This document shows positions 1 to 5,757 of a stretch of 10,176 nt of DNA, piece after piece. The translations under genes and the position numbers were made by a program. Origin of the DNA: an uncultured Clostridia bacterium (lineage in GTDB: Bacteria > Bacillota > Clostridia > TANB77 > CAG-508); the NCBI GenBank assembly GCA_934148985.1, contig CAKPDO010000048.1, forward strand, positions 1-10,176, read 5' to 3'. The stretch's first letter is position 1, and each line of letters begins with the position of its first letter. The notes beneath the pieces were generated by a model. The model did no database searches and had not been told where the DNA came from. It saw only the letters and a program-made list of their open reading frames with translations.

Positions 1-110
1 CTTATTGTTTTTCTTTCATAAGCATACGATGTGTGTGTTAATGCTGTTTGTAGTAGATTTTTGTCTTGGAATGTGTAGCCTATTTCTTGCTCTAGTTTTG
101 TGTAGTCCAT
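1..110 (-). CDS. rnc: Ribonuclease III, N-terminal fragment (runs off window)
   Basis: Not in the supplied long reading frames; I translated it from the complement. The ATG is at 110-108, preceded by AGAGGTG with 5 bases of spacing. The 36 visible codons begin MDYTKLEQEIGYTFQDKN and continue into LLQTALTHTSYAYE. This is the start of the RNase III endonuclease domain: a family-typical G-Y-x-F-x-D/K-x-x-L-L segment, then the L-T-H-x-S-Y helix. The catalytic signature lies beyond the window edge. RNase III is a cytoplasmic dimeric double-strand-specific endonuclease that processes rRNA precursors and structured mRNAs. In Firmicutes rnc commonly follows acpP and precedes smc; here it is about 5.6 kb from acpP with an accessory block between. 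It has its own promoter at 138-165. Confidence 0.9.
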   Translation of the reverse strand, partial: MDYTKLEQEIGYTFQDKNLLQTALTHTSYAYERKTI

Positions 111-137
111 TTTTTCACCTCTTTTCAGTATGTATCT

Positions 138-165
138 ATTATATACTTTTTTAGGATTTTTTCAA
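138..165 (-). promoter_or_regulatory. Sigma-A type promoter of rnc
   Basis: On the minus strand TTGAAA (165-160) is followed by a 16-base spacer and a perfect TATAAT (143-138). Transcription would start near 130, giving a leader of about 20 bases that contains the AGAGGTG ribosome site. This lets rnc be expressed despite the terminator at 401-431. Confidence 0.75.
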
Positions 166-400
166 GTGTTTTGTGGAAATATTGAGATTTATGATGATTT
201 TTTTGTGTTTATTTTCCCCATTAAAAATACTTCATTCATACTTACCTCACTCTAAAAATAAAACTCATAAAATGCATATTTTCGAAAACTCTACTAACAT
301 ACATTTTATTGATTCATATTTACCTAAATTAGGATGGGACAAGCCTCTTTTTTAGTTTGTCTTTTTGTTTTATGTCAATTTTTATAGGGTTTACATAAAG
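166..400. other. Intergenic stretch between the accessory block and rnc
   Basis: No convincing gene. The 60-codon plus-strand frame at 173-355 has no ribosome site, no recognisable domain and only AT-rich composition, so I do not call it. On the minus strand there is a 16-codon frame (239-189, MNEVFLMGKINTKKSS) with a GAGGT-like site just upstream. It could be a degraded or leader peptide, but it is too short to claim. There is a 10-bp palindrome (TTTTCGAAAA) near 280-289. Confidence 0.4.
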
Positions 401-429
401 AAAAAAAGACGAACCCGGTAAGGCTCGCC
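401..429 (-). terminator. Rho-independent terminator downstream of the DGR-type target gene
   Basis: On the minus strand GGCGAGCC (429-422) pairs with GGTTCGTC (415-408), an 8-bp stem with two G-U pairs and a 6-base loop. It is followed at once by seven T (407-401). The outer arm lies inside the IS4 target duplication. The element therefore inserted into this hairpin, and the duplication restored the missing arm. Before insertion it stood directly after the hairpin now at 2019-2073. Confidence 0.8.
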
Positions 430-431
430 CG
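422..431. repeat. Target-site duplication, left copy (IS4-family element)
   Basis: GGCTCGCCCG, abutting the left inverted repeat at 432 and identical to 2010-2019. A 10-bp exact duplication is within the range known for IS4-family elements and marks the IS boundary to the base. Confidence 0.93.
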
Positions 432-453
432 CAATGTCATTAAGTTAAGAAAA
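432..453. repeat. IS4-family left terminal inverted repeat
   Basis: 22 bp, starting CAATGTCATTAAGTTAAG, perfectly complementary to 1988-2009. The match ends at 454. Confidence 0.95.
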
Positions 454-502
454 TACACAATCAAAAAGAAAATTTTTTAATGTATAAAAATATATTAGTT
501 CT

Positions 503-535
503 AAAAACAGCATAGCAAAATAGCGCTATGCTGTT
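503..535 (-). terminator. Terminator of the IS4 transposase gene
   Basis: A perfect 11-bp inverted repeat (AACAGCATAGC at 506-516 and GCTATGCTGTT at 525-535) with an 8-base loop is followed on minus by a run of five T. It lies 38 bases past the transposase stop and inside the IS. Confidence 0.8.
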
Positions 536-572
536 AACATAACGTAAGTTTGTTTTTAATCTTCATTTTCTA

Positions 573-1931
573 TTAGCTATTTCGCCTCATATTTGTTTTA
601 TATTTATTATATCCTTTATACCTATTTCTATCATTACTTCGATTAGGTCTAATTGGAACTAGTGATTTACTCATCAATTCTATCATTTCATCATATTCTT
701 TTGCTGCCTTTTTATCATGATTTAACGCCATTTGTATTAGTATATATACAAATTTTTTTCTCATTAATCCTATTAAAACATTCATGTTTACTTTATAATC
801 ATATTTACAGCCTTGTTCTTTTCCAGCTTTAACCTTTTGGTTAGCTTCCTTTCTTAAGTCTTCTGCAATATTCATCATAAGCATTTGCGCATAAAATTCT
901 TGCTCTACAACTAATTTACTTTGTCCTGAAAAATTTTCTAATTCTAATTTATTTTTGGCTACATTATATGACAATTCTATTTTCCATCTTTCATAATATA
1001 GTTCGCCTAGTTCTTGTGTGTTAAATTCGCTCTTATCTAAATTAGTTATTAATAATTCAGTTTCTCCTGTATTTAACTCATACTTTACAAACCTACTCTT
1101 TAAACTTTGTATCTCTCGTAATTGGTTTCGTATCTTTGAATCGTTGATTCCTGATATTCTTTTGGATGTTAATTCAATTTTTATTTCTTCATCCTCACTA
1201 TTCATCTTTTCAAATTCTTTGGCTAAACTTAATTTTTTGGCTCAAAACAAATACTTTATTCCTATTTGTTCTAGCATATATATCATCTCTATTGATGGAT
1301 AACCTCTATCAAATATTATTATTATTTTTTCGATTATTTCTTTTTTTCCTATTTCTTCCAAAATTTCATTTAATTTCTTTACATGTATTTTTGCTAGTTC
1401 TCTTTCTGATGTATTACTTTTACTTATTTGGGCATCTATTACCCAATTGTTCACTACATCATATAAACATGAACCTTGTGCTCTTACACTAATTCGTTGC
1501 TCTTCTTTTCCTTGCGCTACTCCATATTCTTTTTTTAGACTTTCAACATTTGGTAATTCTAAAATTGTTCCGTCTATTGCTGTTACTATGTACCCTTTTA
1601 ATGTTTTATAATCTCTTTCATTTTCGTATGAATTTTGAATATATTCCTTATTTAATATTTTAAATGCTACTGGGTCTATCTTTTTTCTTTGCTGGCATAA
1701 TGCTGATTCACTTACTTCTCCAAATTTTCCCACTATTTCTTCAAAATTATTCATTTCCATCTTTAAACTTAAACCTCTTTTATTCAATGTAAAAAATAGT
1801 ATATCACTAAATTTTATTTTTCTTTCTCTTGTAAAATATTTATTTTTTGTTTTGGCTATTTTTAGTAATTCTACATCAATTATTCTTTCTTTTACCTGTT
1901 CAATTTTATCATATGTTTTCATATTTTTCAT
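573..1931 (-). pseudogene. IS4-family DDE transposase, split by an in-frame TGA
   Basis: Two frames in the same register (1931-1242 and 1205-573) make one gene of 452 sense codons plus one internal stop at codon 230 (TGA, 1244-1242). The first part carries the first catalytic Asp (TAIDGTILELP, D120) and the second (IIIFDRGYPS, D208). The second part carries the IS4 signature Y-(2)-R-(3)-E-(6)-K in LYYERWKIELSYNVAK, with the catalytic Glu near codon 319. Thirteen codons separate the stop from the next ATG. IS4 relatives usually have an Arg at this position (FLFR or YLFR type), so CGA to TGA is the simplest explanation. Start: ATG at 1931 is possible, but ATG at 1922 (MKTYDK) is better spaced from the AAGG site. 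The product would lose the Glu needed for strand transfer, so I call it a pseudogene. Readthrough cannot be excluded. Confidence 0.88.
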
Positions 1932-1943
1932 CCTTTTTTCAAT

Positions 1944-1973
1944 ATAATATCAAAAAAAGCGATAATATGTCTA
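1944..1973 (-). promoter_or_regulatory. Promoter of the IS4 transposase
   Basis: TAGACA (1973-1968) and TATTAT (1949-1944) on minus with an 18-base spacer, inside the IS end. Transcription would start near 1937, just upstream of the AAGG ribosome site. Confidence 0.55.
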
Positions 1974-1987
1974 TAATATTACCACTT

Positions 1988-2009
1988 TTTTCTTAACTTA
2001 ATGACATTG
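1988..2009. repeat. IS4-family right terminal inverted repeat
   Basis: Perfect 22-bp complement of 432-453. Confidence 0.95.
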
Positions 2010-2019
2010 GGCTCGCCCG
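2010..2019. repeat. Target-site duplication, right copy (IS4-family element)
   Basis: GGCTCGCCCG, identical to 422-431. On minus this copy is now an orphan terminator arm, separated from its partner arm by the IS. Confidence 0.93.
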
Positions 2020-2073
2020 GTAGGGGCCTCAAAGTTTTGAAAAATTTAAAATGTAACTTTTCGGCCACCTACC
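2019..2073 (-). other. Long structured hairpin in the 3' UTR of the variable-protein gene
   Basis: On minus GGTAGG (2073-2068) pairs with CCTACC (2024-2019). GGCC (2066-2063) pairs with GGCC (2028-2025) across a one-base bulge, and AAGTT (2059-2055) pairs with AACTT (2036-2032) nearer the loop. Without the IS, this ~55-base hairpin directly abuts the terminator stem at 401-429. Hairpins just 3' of a VR are known in studied DGR targets, where they promote mutagenic homing. Whether this one does so, or is only part of a compound terminator, is inference. Confidence 0.55.
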
Positions 2074-2140
2074 TATTCAAATTTTTATTTTTGCAAACTA
2101 ATGTTCTATCGTTTTAGTCTATCGCATTCAGGATTCATTG

Positions 2141-2295
2141 CTACTTCCATAGTCCGACGCGAAAACCGATGTCGCAGTCGGCAATGCCATTATCGACGTC
2201 GCTGCGGCTCTTGGCTGGATAGAGCGAACCATTGCAGGTGTGATAACCACCCCTGCCAACACAAGGAAGGTCGGTAGTGCTGAACTCTCTTGTCA
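2141..2295 (-). repeat. Putative DGR variable region (VR)
   Basis: The start (~2295) is approximate. In 2141-2280 I count 78 G/C of 140 (56%), against roughly a quarter to a third in the surrounding DNA. Of the 26 codons for residues 427-452, 23 end in C or T and 16 in C, unlike the A/T-ending codons upstream. They encode a mixed set (Y,H,T,C,N,G,L,Y,A,S,R,S,D,V,D,N,G,I,A,D,C,D,I). This is the pattern left when AAY codons in a template repeat are randomised at A to give NNY. The fixed frame GRGG ... NGS ... P-A ... GFRV matches known FGE-type VR ends. The stretch coding IGFRVGLW (about 2147-2170) is the likely homing-initiation segment. Confidence 0.75.
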
Positions 2296-3523
2296 ATTCA
2301 CATACATTTCCAGCAATATCATATATATTCATTAATGAAAAACTTGTATCTGCTCCTGTTGTTAATAATGACCTTCCAACTGCAGCCTTTGAGCGTGGGC
2401 ATGCTTTAAAAGTCACTCCATTATCTATTGAATATTTTGCGTTTGCATTTGTTATATTCCATAGATTATTATAGTAATTTCCTATTTTTCTACTATCTGA
2501 AGTTAAATCACGTTTTATATCTGTTCTTACTTTATCTTTATTTGCTTCTTCAACCGCTTCTACAGTCTTTTCTTCAATATATTTTAATGTTAAATCCCAT
2601 TGTATTCCAAATAATAAACTACTTGTACATTCATTATAATTCATTCTTGTTGCTAATTTTTGTGCTACATCTCTTGTCACCAAATTATATGGAATCTTAT
2701 TTTGTTTTACTACTGCTTTGTCACTTGGTCCTGTATTCGATGTTCTTGGCGTATCTCCTTCTAATCCTGTTTCATATCTTCCGATCCAAAATCCTCCATT
2801 TGTATACACACTTTTTAACATATTTTTATAATCATCAGAATACGTTGTTCCATCTGTATTTGTATCTTTATAAGATGAATCTGAATAATCAGCTGTATAT
2901 GCTTTTAAACAATCTCTTATTTTTTCCCAATCAGCTGCTGTATTTGGTTTATTTGCTCCATTATTATTATAAGTTGTATTATCATATATTGTTGTTGGCA
3001 CTTCTACCCACACATATTCATTTTGATTAGCATCTTGTATTACTAATCCTGTTGCTAAATCCCCTTCTTTTTTTGAAAATGTGCTATTTGGCAAATATGG
3101 TGTTGTTCCTTCTCCTGTTGGCAATGTTCCTGTTTCTCCACCTCCTGTTGTTGTTCCGTCAATTTTACCTGTGCTATCAATTTTATACTCTTTTCCATTT
3201 ACTGTTACTGTCCAACCTGATGTTGCATCTCCAGAAATTTCATATTTCCCTGCTCCAACATTATTATTTAATGCTGTTTTTAAATTTGCATCTGTTATTG
3301 TTCCTAGTCCTTGCGTTGCTGCATCCATTATTGCTACTTTTATTGCTTCTTCTGTTTGTGCAATTCCTGTTGCTTCTTTTGATTCTACCGTCCTATTTAA
3401 TAAGCCATTTTGTCCTGCTAAAGCATTTATACTTATTCCCGCAAGTATTAAAAGCACTATAATTGTTACAACAAGAGCAATCAATGTTATACCTTTGTTT
3501 CTTCTTAATGTGTTTCTTAACAT
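2141..3523 (-). CDS. Prepilin-anchored FGE/C-type-lectin-fold protein, likely DGR variable target
   Basis: 460 residues. ATG at 3523-3521 is preceded by AGGAGG with 7 bases of spacing; stop is TAG. Residues 1-11 are a basic leader ending KG, followed by a hydrophobic segment 12-30 (ITLIALVVTIIVLLILAGI). This is a type IV prepilin-like signal, probably cut after Gly11, though the usual Glu5 of mature pilins is Ala. Residues 40-120 resemble a pilin head. A Gly/Thr-rich linker (121-142) leads to an FGE-sulfatase-like domain with YVWVEVP (170-176), FWIGRYETG (245-253), NIYDIAGNVCELT (399-411) and terminal IGFRVGLWK (452-460). These domains have a C-type-lectin fold used by DGR variable proteins as a binding surface. 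Residues 423-452 have DGR variable-region composition. Expected location: cell surface or pilus. Ligand unknown. The leader holds an ISLre2 element and the 3' UTR an IS4 element. Confidence 0.85.
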   Translation of the reverse strand: MLRNTLRRNKGITLIALVVTIIVLLILAGISINALAGQNGLLNRTVESKEATGIAQTEEAIKVAIMDAATQGLGTITDANLKTALNNNVGAGKYEISGDATSGWTVTVNGKEYKIDSTGKIDGTTTGGGETGTLPTGEGTTPYLPNSTFSKKEGDLATGLVIQDANQNEYVWVEVPTTIYDNTTYNNNGANKPNTAADWEKIRDCLKAYTADYSDSSYKDTNTDGTTYSDDYKNMLKSVYTNGGFWIGRYETGLEGDTPRTSNTGPSDKAVVKQNKIPYNLVTRDVAQKLATRMNYNECTSSLLFGIQWDLTLKYIEEKTVEAVEEANKDKVRTDIKRDLTSDSRKIGNYYNNLWNITNANAKYSIDNGVTFKACPRSKAAVGRSLLTTGADTSFSLMNIYDIAGNVCELTREFSTTDLPCVGRGGYHTCNGSLYPAKSRSDVDNGIADCDIGFRVGLWK

Positions 3524-3561
3524 TTTTCATCCTCCTAATTTTATTTTTTTATATAAATTTA

Positions 3562-3570
3562 GCCATACCT
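3562..3570. repeat. Target-site duplication, left copy (ISLre2 element)
   Basis: GCCATACCT, identical to 5430-5438. A 9-bp duplication is typical for ISLre2-family elements. Confidence 0.88.
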
Positions 3571-3595
3571 GTATGTGTCAAGTGATAGTTGGCAA
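3571..3595. repeat. ISLre2 left terminal inverted repeat
   Basis: Begins GTATGTGTCAAG and runs through TAGTTGGCAA. It matches the complement of 5405-5429 at 19 of 25 positions. Just inside it on minus, CAACTG (3610-3605) can pair with CGGTTG (3598-3593) around a 6-base loop. Confidence 0.87.
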
Positions 3596-3705
3596 CCGTC
3601 CTTTCAGTTGATTTTCTAGGCGTGTAGCCATTCCTATTTTCAGAAAAAATTTTTAAATTTTTTTCTTTTTTTGACATCACATACTAAAATTTTTAATACA
3701 AAATT

Positions 3706-3735
3706 ATTATATATTTTTTTTTAGATTTTTGTCAA
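3706..3735 (-). promoter_or_regulatory. Outward-facing promoter inside ISLre2, reading into the variable-protein gene
   Basis: Perfect TTGACA (3735-3730) and perfect TATAAT (3711-3706) on minus with an 18-base spacer, located after the transposase stop and before the IS left end. A transcript starting near 3699 would leave the IS and enter the gene at 3523 with a leader of about 175 bases. Position and consensus quality suggest the IS now drives the gene, which is inference. Confidence 0.7.
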
Positions 3736-3763
3736 GTCATTTTTAGATATTTTTCTACTTTTT

Positions 3764-5302
3764 TTAATAAAAATTATATATGTAATTTAAGTCGCTTATT
3801 GATACCATTTTTATAGCTTGTAATATTGGATTTTTAGGGCTTAAAGTTACTTGCTTACAAGTATTGTTTGAGTTTATTTTTTCATTTGCTCTAAACACGT
3901 TTGTAATGCTTTCTAGGTTGTTTTCTATTTCTAGCATATATTGTTCTATACTGTCATCTATTTCTATTGGTTGTTCCAATTTTTCTAATTCTATAATTCC
4001 TTTATTCTCAACTTTACTTGCACATATTTTTGCTAAACAAGTTGCTCCAATTTTGCTAAAACTTAATCTTCCACTTTTAAATCTTTTGCTTAATACTGTG
4101 AATATTTGACTTTCCATTATTCCTGGATTCTTGTATTCAATTCCCTCTGGTGCTTCTGGCATTTCTATATTTCTTTCTTCTAATATGTCTTGGTATCTTG
4201 GTAAACCATCACTTAAATAACTTTCTAATCTTTCAATTTTCTTTACATATTTTTCCTCCCCTCCACATTCAAATTTTAGATATTTAAGAAAAATTGGTAC
4301 TTCATCATATCTTCTTTCTGCAATTAATTTTTCTATTATTCTTCTATTTTCTTCTTCAGGTATATCTCTAATTATTTCTTGATGTATATGAAAATTATCT
4401 TTCTGTCTTATCGTATCTTTTGTTGCTAATTTATTTATCCATCTTGCTCCATCTCCATTTAGAATCCTAAGCTGAATCTTATCTACATCATACTTTTGGA
4501 ATATTCTTGCGTCCCTTCGTTGTTTCATTTCCTTTGAACTCATAAATCCTACAATATACATTTTTTCCACCAATGTATGTCTTGGATCATCTTTCTTCCA
4601 ACCTTCATAAGCAACGTGTAATTTTAATTCTGATTTCACGCTACTTTGTTCTTTGTACTCTTTTCCTTGCTTTTCACAGATTCTTCTGTTTTTTGCTTTT
4701 TGTTCTTCTCGATCTTTTCCTTGAAGGTTTATCCATAATCCATCTGCTTCTTCAAACAATACTGGTATTTCTTTTATTCCTGGTATTAATTTATCTTTAC
4801 TATCCAACTTAATTTCTTCTTGTTCCTTTTCAATAATTTTCATACCTTCTTGAATGACTACATCTCTTACTGCTTCGTGGCTTATTGATATATTTATGCT
4901 TTCCATCAATTGTGATGAAGCGTCCCTGTACGAATTTGTTTCTACTGCTGTACTTAATATTTTTTCTACTAAGTTTGCTGATATTTTTCCTATTGCTGTA
5001 ATACTCACTAATTCATCTAAAAGAAAAATATATTTTTTACATTCATTTTTTGTATTTTCATTTACTGTATATTCATAAACTGCTCTTTTATATGTTACAA
5101 CTCCTAATACTGTTTTAATTGAATTAATCTTGTAACCTTTGTGTCTAAATGTCTTCTTATCTCTGTTTTCTTTAATCTTATTGTCATAACTTTCAAGCAA
5201 TGTCTTTAATATGCAACAACCTAAGTCGCACACGAATTTGAAGATTTTTTTCTCTAAATCATTGAAATTTACTTCATTATTTGCTACAATGTTATCAAAC
5301 AT
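3764..5302 (-). CDS. ISLre2-family (UPF0236) transposase
   Basis: 512 residues, full length for the family. ATG at 5302 follows AAGGGGG with 8 bases of spacing; stop is TAA. Family features visible in order: N-terminal RHKGY segment (53-57) and LGVVTYKRAVYEY (66-78); SHEAVRDVV (141-149); FEEADGLWINLQGK (183-196), holding the presumed first catalytic Asp187; LNGDGARWI (281-289), with Asp284; and DNFHIHQEI (302-310). These match the DDE-type UPF0236/ISLre2 transposases, which cut and join the element ends. No frameshift or internal stop, so it may be active. The leader can fold to hide the ribosome site (5313-5349). Confidence 0.93.
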   Translation of the reverse strand: MFDNIVANNEVNFNDLEKKIFKFVCDLGCCILKTLLESYDNKIKENRDKKTFRHKGYKINSIKTVLGVVTYKRAVYEYTVNENTKNECKKYIFLLDELVSITAIGKISANLVEKILSTAVETNSYRDASSQLMESINISISHEAVRDVVIQEGMKIIEKEQEEIKLDSKDKLIPGIKEIPVLFEEADGLWINLQGKDREEQKAKNRRICEKQGKEYKEQSSVKSELKLHVAYEGWKKDDPRHTLVEKMYIVGFMSSKEMKQRRDARIFQKYDVDKIQLRILNGDGARWINKLATKDTIRQKDNFHIHQEIIRDIPEEENRRIIEKLIAERRYDEVPIFLKYLKFECGGEEKYVKKIERLESYLSDGLPRYQDILEERNIEMPEAPEGIEYKNPGIMESQIFTVLSKRFKSGRLSFSKIGATCLAKICASKVENKGIIELEKLEQPIEIDDSIEQYMLEIENNLESITNVFRANEKINSNNTCKQVTLSPKNPILQAIKMVSISDLNYIYNFY

Positions 5303-5312
5303 AAATGATTCC

Positions 5313-5349
5313 CCCTTAAAAATGTTACTCGCAAATCAACATTTAAGGG
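5313..5349 (-). promoter_or_regulatory. Leader hairpin masking the ISLre2 transposase ribosome-binding site
   Basis: On minus CCCTTAAATGTT (5349-5338) pairs with AACAT (5326-5322) and TTAAGGG (5319-5313) across a two-base TT bulge; the loop is 11 bases. The second arm contains most of the Shine-Dalgarno AAGGGGG (5317-5311), so folding would block initiation. A second 11-bp hairpin (5356-5366 with 5377-5387) stands just upstream in the transcript. Such folds limit transposase translation in several IS families; the role here is inferred. Confidence 0.55.
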
Positions 5350-5404
5350 AAATTATTTATGTTTTTCTTATGTCTAAAAAACATAAAATCGAATTTTCAT
5401 CACT

Positions 5405-5429
5405 TTGCCAACTAAAATTTTACACTAAC
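5405..5429. repeat. ISLre2 right terminal inverted repeat
   Basis: Reads TTGCCAACTA then AAATTTTACAC and ends TAAC at 5429; partner of 3571-3595. Confidence 0.87.
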
Positions 5430-5438
5430 GCCATACCT
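5430..5438. repeat. Target-site duplication, right copy (ISLre2 element)
   Basis: GCCATACCT, identical to 3562-3570. Confidence 0.88.
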
Positions 5439-5686
5439 TTATATACATATCTATTTTTGCCATTTCCAGCTTTTTTATACTTAACAATTAGCGATTTATT
5501 CAAATTTCAATGTACATAAATTTTTGGCTACGTTTTTATGGTATCATATTGTGTACTTTTTTGTAATTGATTTATGCTAATTACACGTTAATTGTTACAT
5601 GCCATTATAATCACTTTTACTCACACTTTAAAATTTGGATGAAATTATAAATTTTATAGAACCATTATACAAAAAAATCAAACGGC
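5439..5686. other. Original upstream region of the variable-protein gene, now cut off by ISLre2
   Basis: No gene of normal size. A TATAAT on minus at 5609-5604 has no good -35 but could be the native start region; another at 5669-5664 lies right after the acpP terminator. If the IS is removed, a 28-codon minus frame starting at a TTG (MNKSLIVKYKKAGNGK...) crosses the insertion point and stops at TAA before the AGGAGG site. It has no ribosome site and is not called as a gene. Confidence 0.4.
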
Positions 5687-5723
5687 AAAAAAATCCCCTA
5701 TAAAATATTTCTATCTTATAGGG
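5687..5723 (-). terminator. Rho-independent terminator of acpP
   Basis: CCCTATAA (5723-5716) pairs perfectly with TTATAGGG (5703-5696) around a 12-base loop, followed on minus by GA and seven T (5693-5687). It lies 35 bases past the acpP stop and separates the fatty-acid genes from the accessory block. Confidence 0.88.
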
Positions 5724-5757
5724 TACTTTATTACTTATTGATAATTTTTTTCAAAAA

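Larger units (their letters stand above)
432..2009 (-). mobile_element. IS4-family insertion sequence, 1578 bp, transposase interrupted
   Basis: Both ends are visible. The terminal inverted repeats are 22 bp and perfect (432-453 and 1988-2009, starting CAATGTCATTAAGTTAAG), flanked by an exact 10-bp direct repeat. Inside is one long transposase frame on minus with the IS4 DDE and YREK signatures, a promoter at 1944-1973 and a terminator at 503-535. The element is structurally complete, but its transposase has an internal TGA, so it probably cannot move unless a sister copy acts in trans. It lies in the 3' untranslated region of the variable-protein gene. The family assignment rests on the YREK motif, size and duplication length; I cannot name the exact IS. 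Confidence 0.93.
3571..5429 (-). mobile_element. ISLre2-family insertion sequence, 1859 bp, apparently intact
   Basis: Bounded by imperfect 25-bp inverted repeats (3571-3595 and 5405-5429; 19 of 25 positions match, with the core TAGTTGGCAA identical) and an exact 9-bp duplication, GCCATACCT. It contains one uninterrupted transposase gene. The 193 bases between the transposase stop and the left end carry an outward promoter and a small stem. It inserted in the 5' leader of the variable-protein gene, about 40 bases upstream of its start codon. Removing the IS and one duplication copy rejoins a continuous leader reading towards the AGGAGG site. Confidence 0.92.

Noticed and set aside
173..355. 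60-codon plus-strand frame
   Set aside because: No ribosome site, no domain; AT-rich chance frame in the rnc upstream region.
1242..1244. TGA as a sense codon (altered genetic code)
   Set aside because: Trp is encoded by TGG, and the intact genes contain no internal TGA. The residue expected here is Arg, not Trp or Gly. A plain nonsense change is simpler.
1018..1492. Plus-strand frames opposite the IS4 transposase, and similar ones opposite the variable gene, ISLre2 transposase, oxidoreductase and udg
   Set aside because: Leu/Phe-rich antisense shadows of AT-rich genes with clear function on the other strand.
3541..3660. Possible riboswitch in the leader of the variable gene (stems, repeated ATGGCTA, A-rich loops)
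   Set aside because: Once the 9-bp duplication and inverted repeats are seen, 3571-3660 is the end of ISLre2, not a native leader. It matches no riboswitch class I know.
432..5429. Composite transposon carrying the variable gene between the two ISs
   Set aside because: The two elements are from different families, and each has its own exact target duplication, so they inserted independently.
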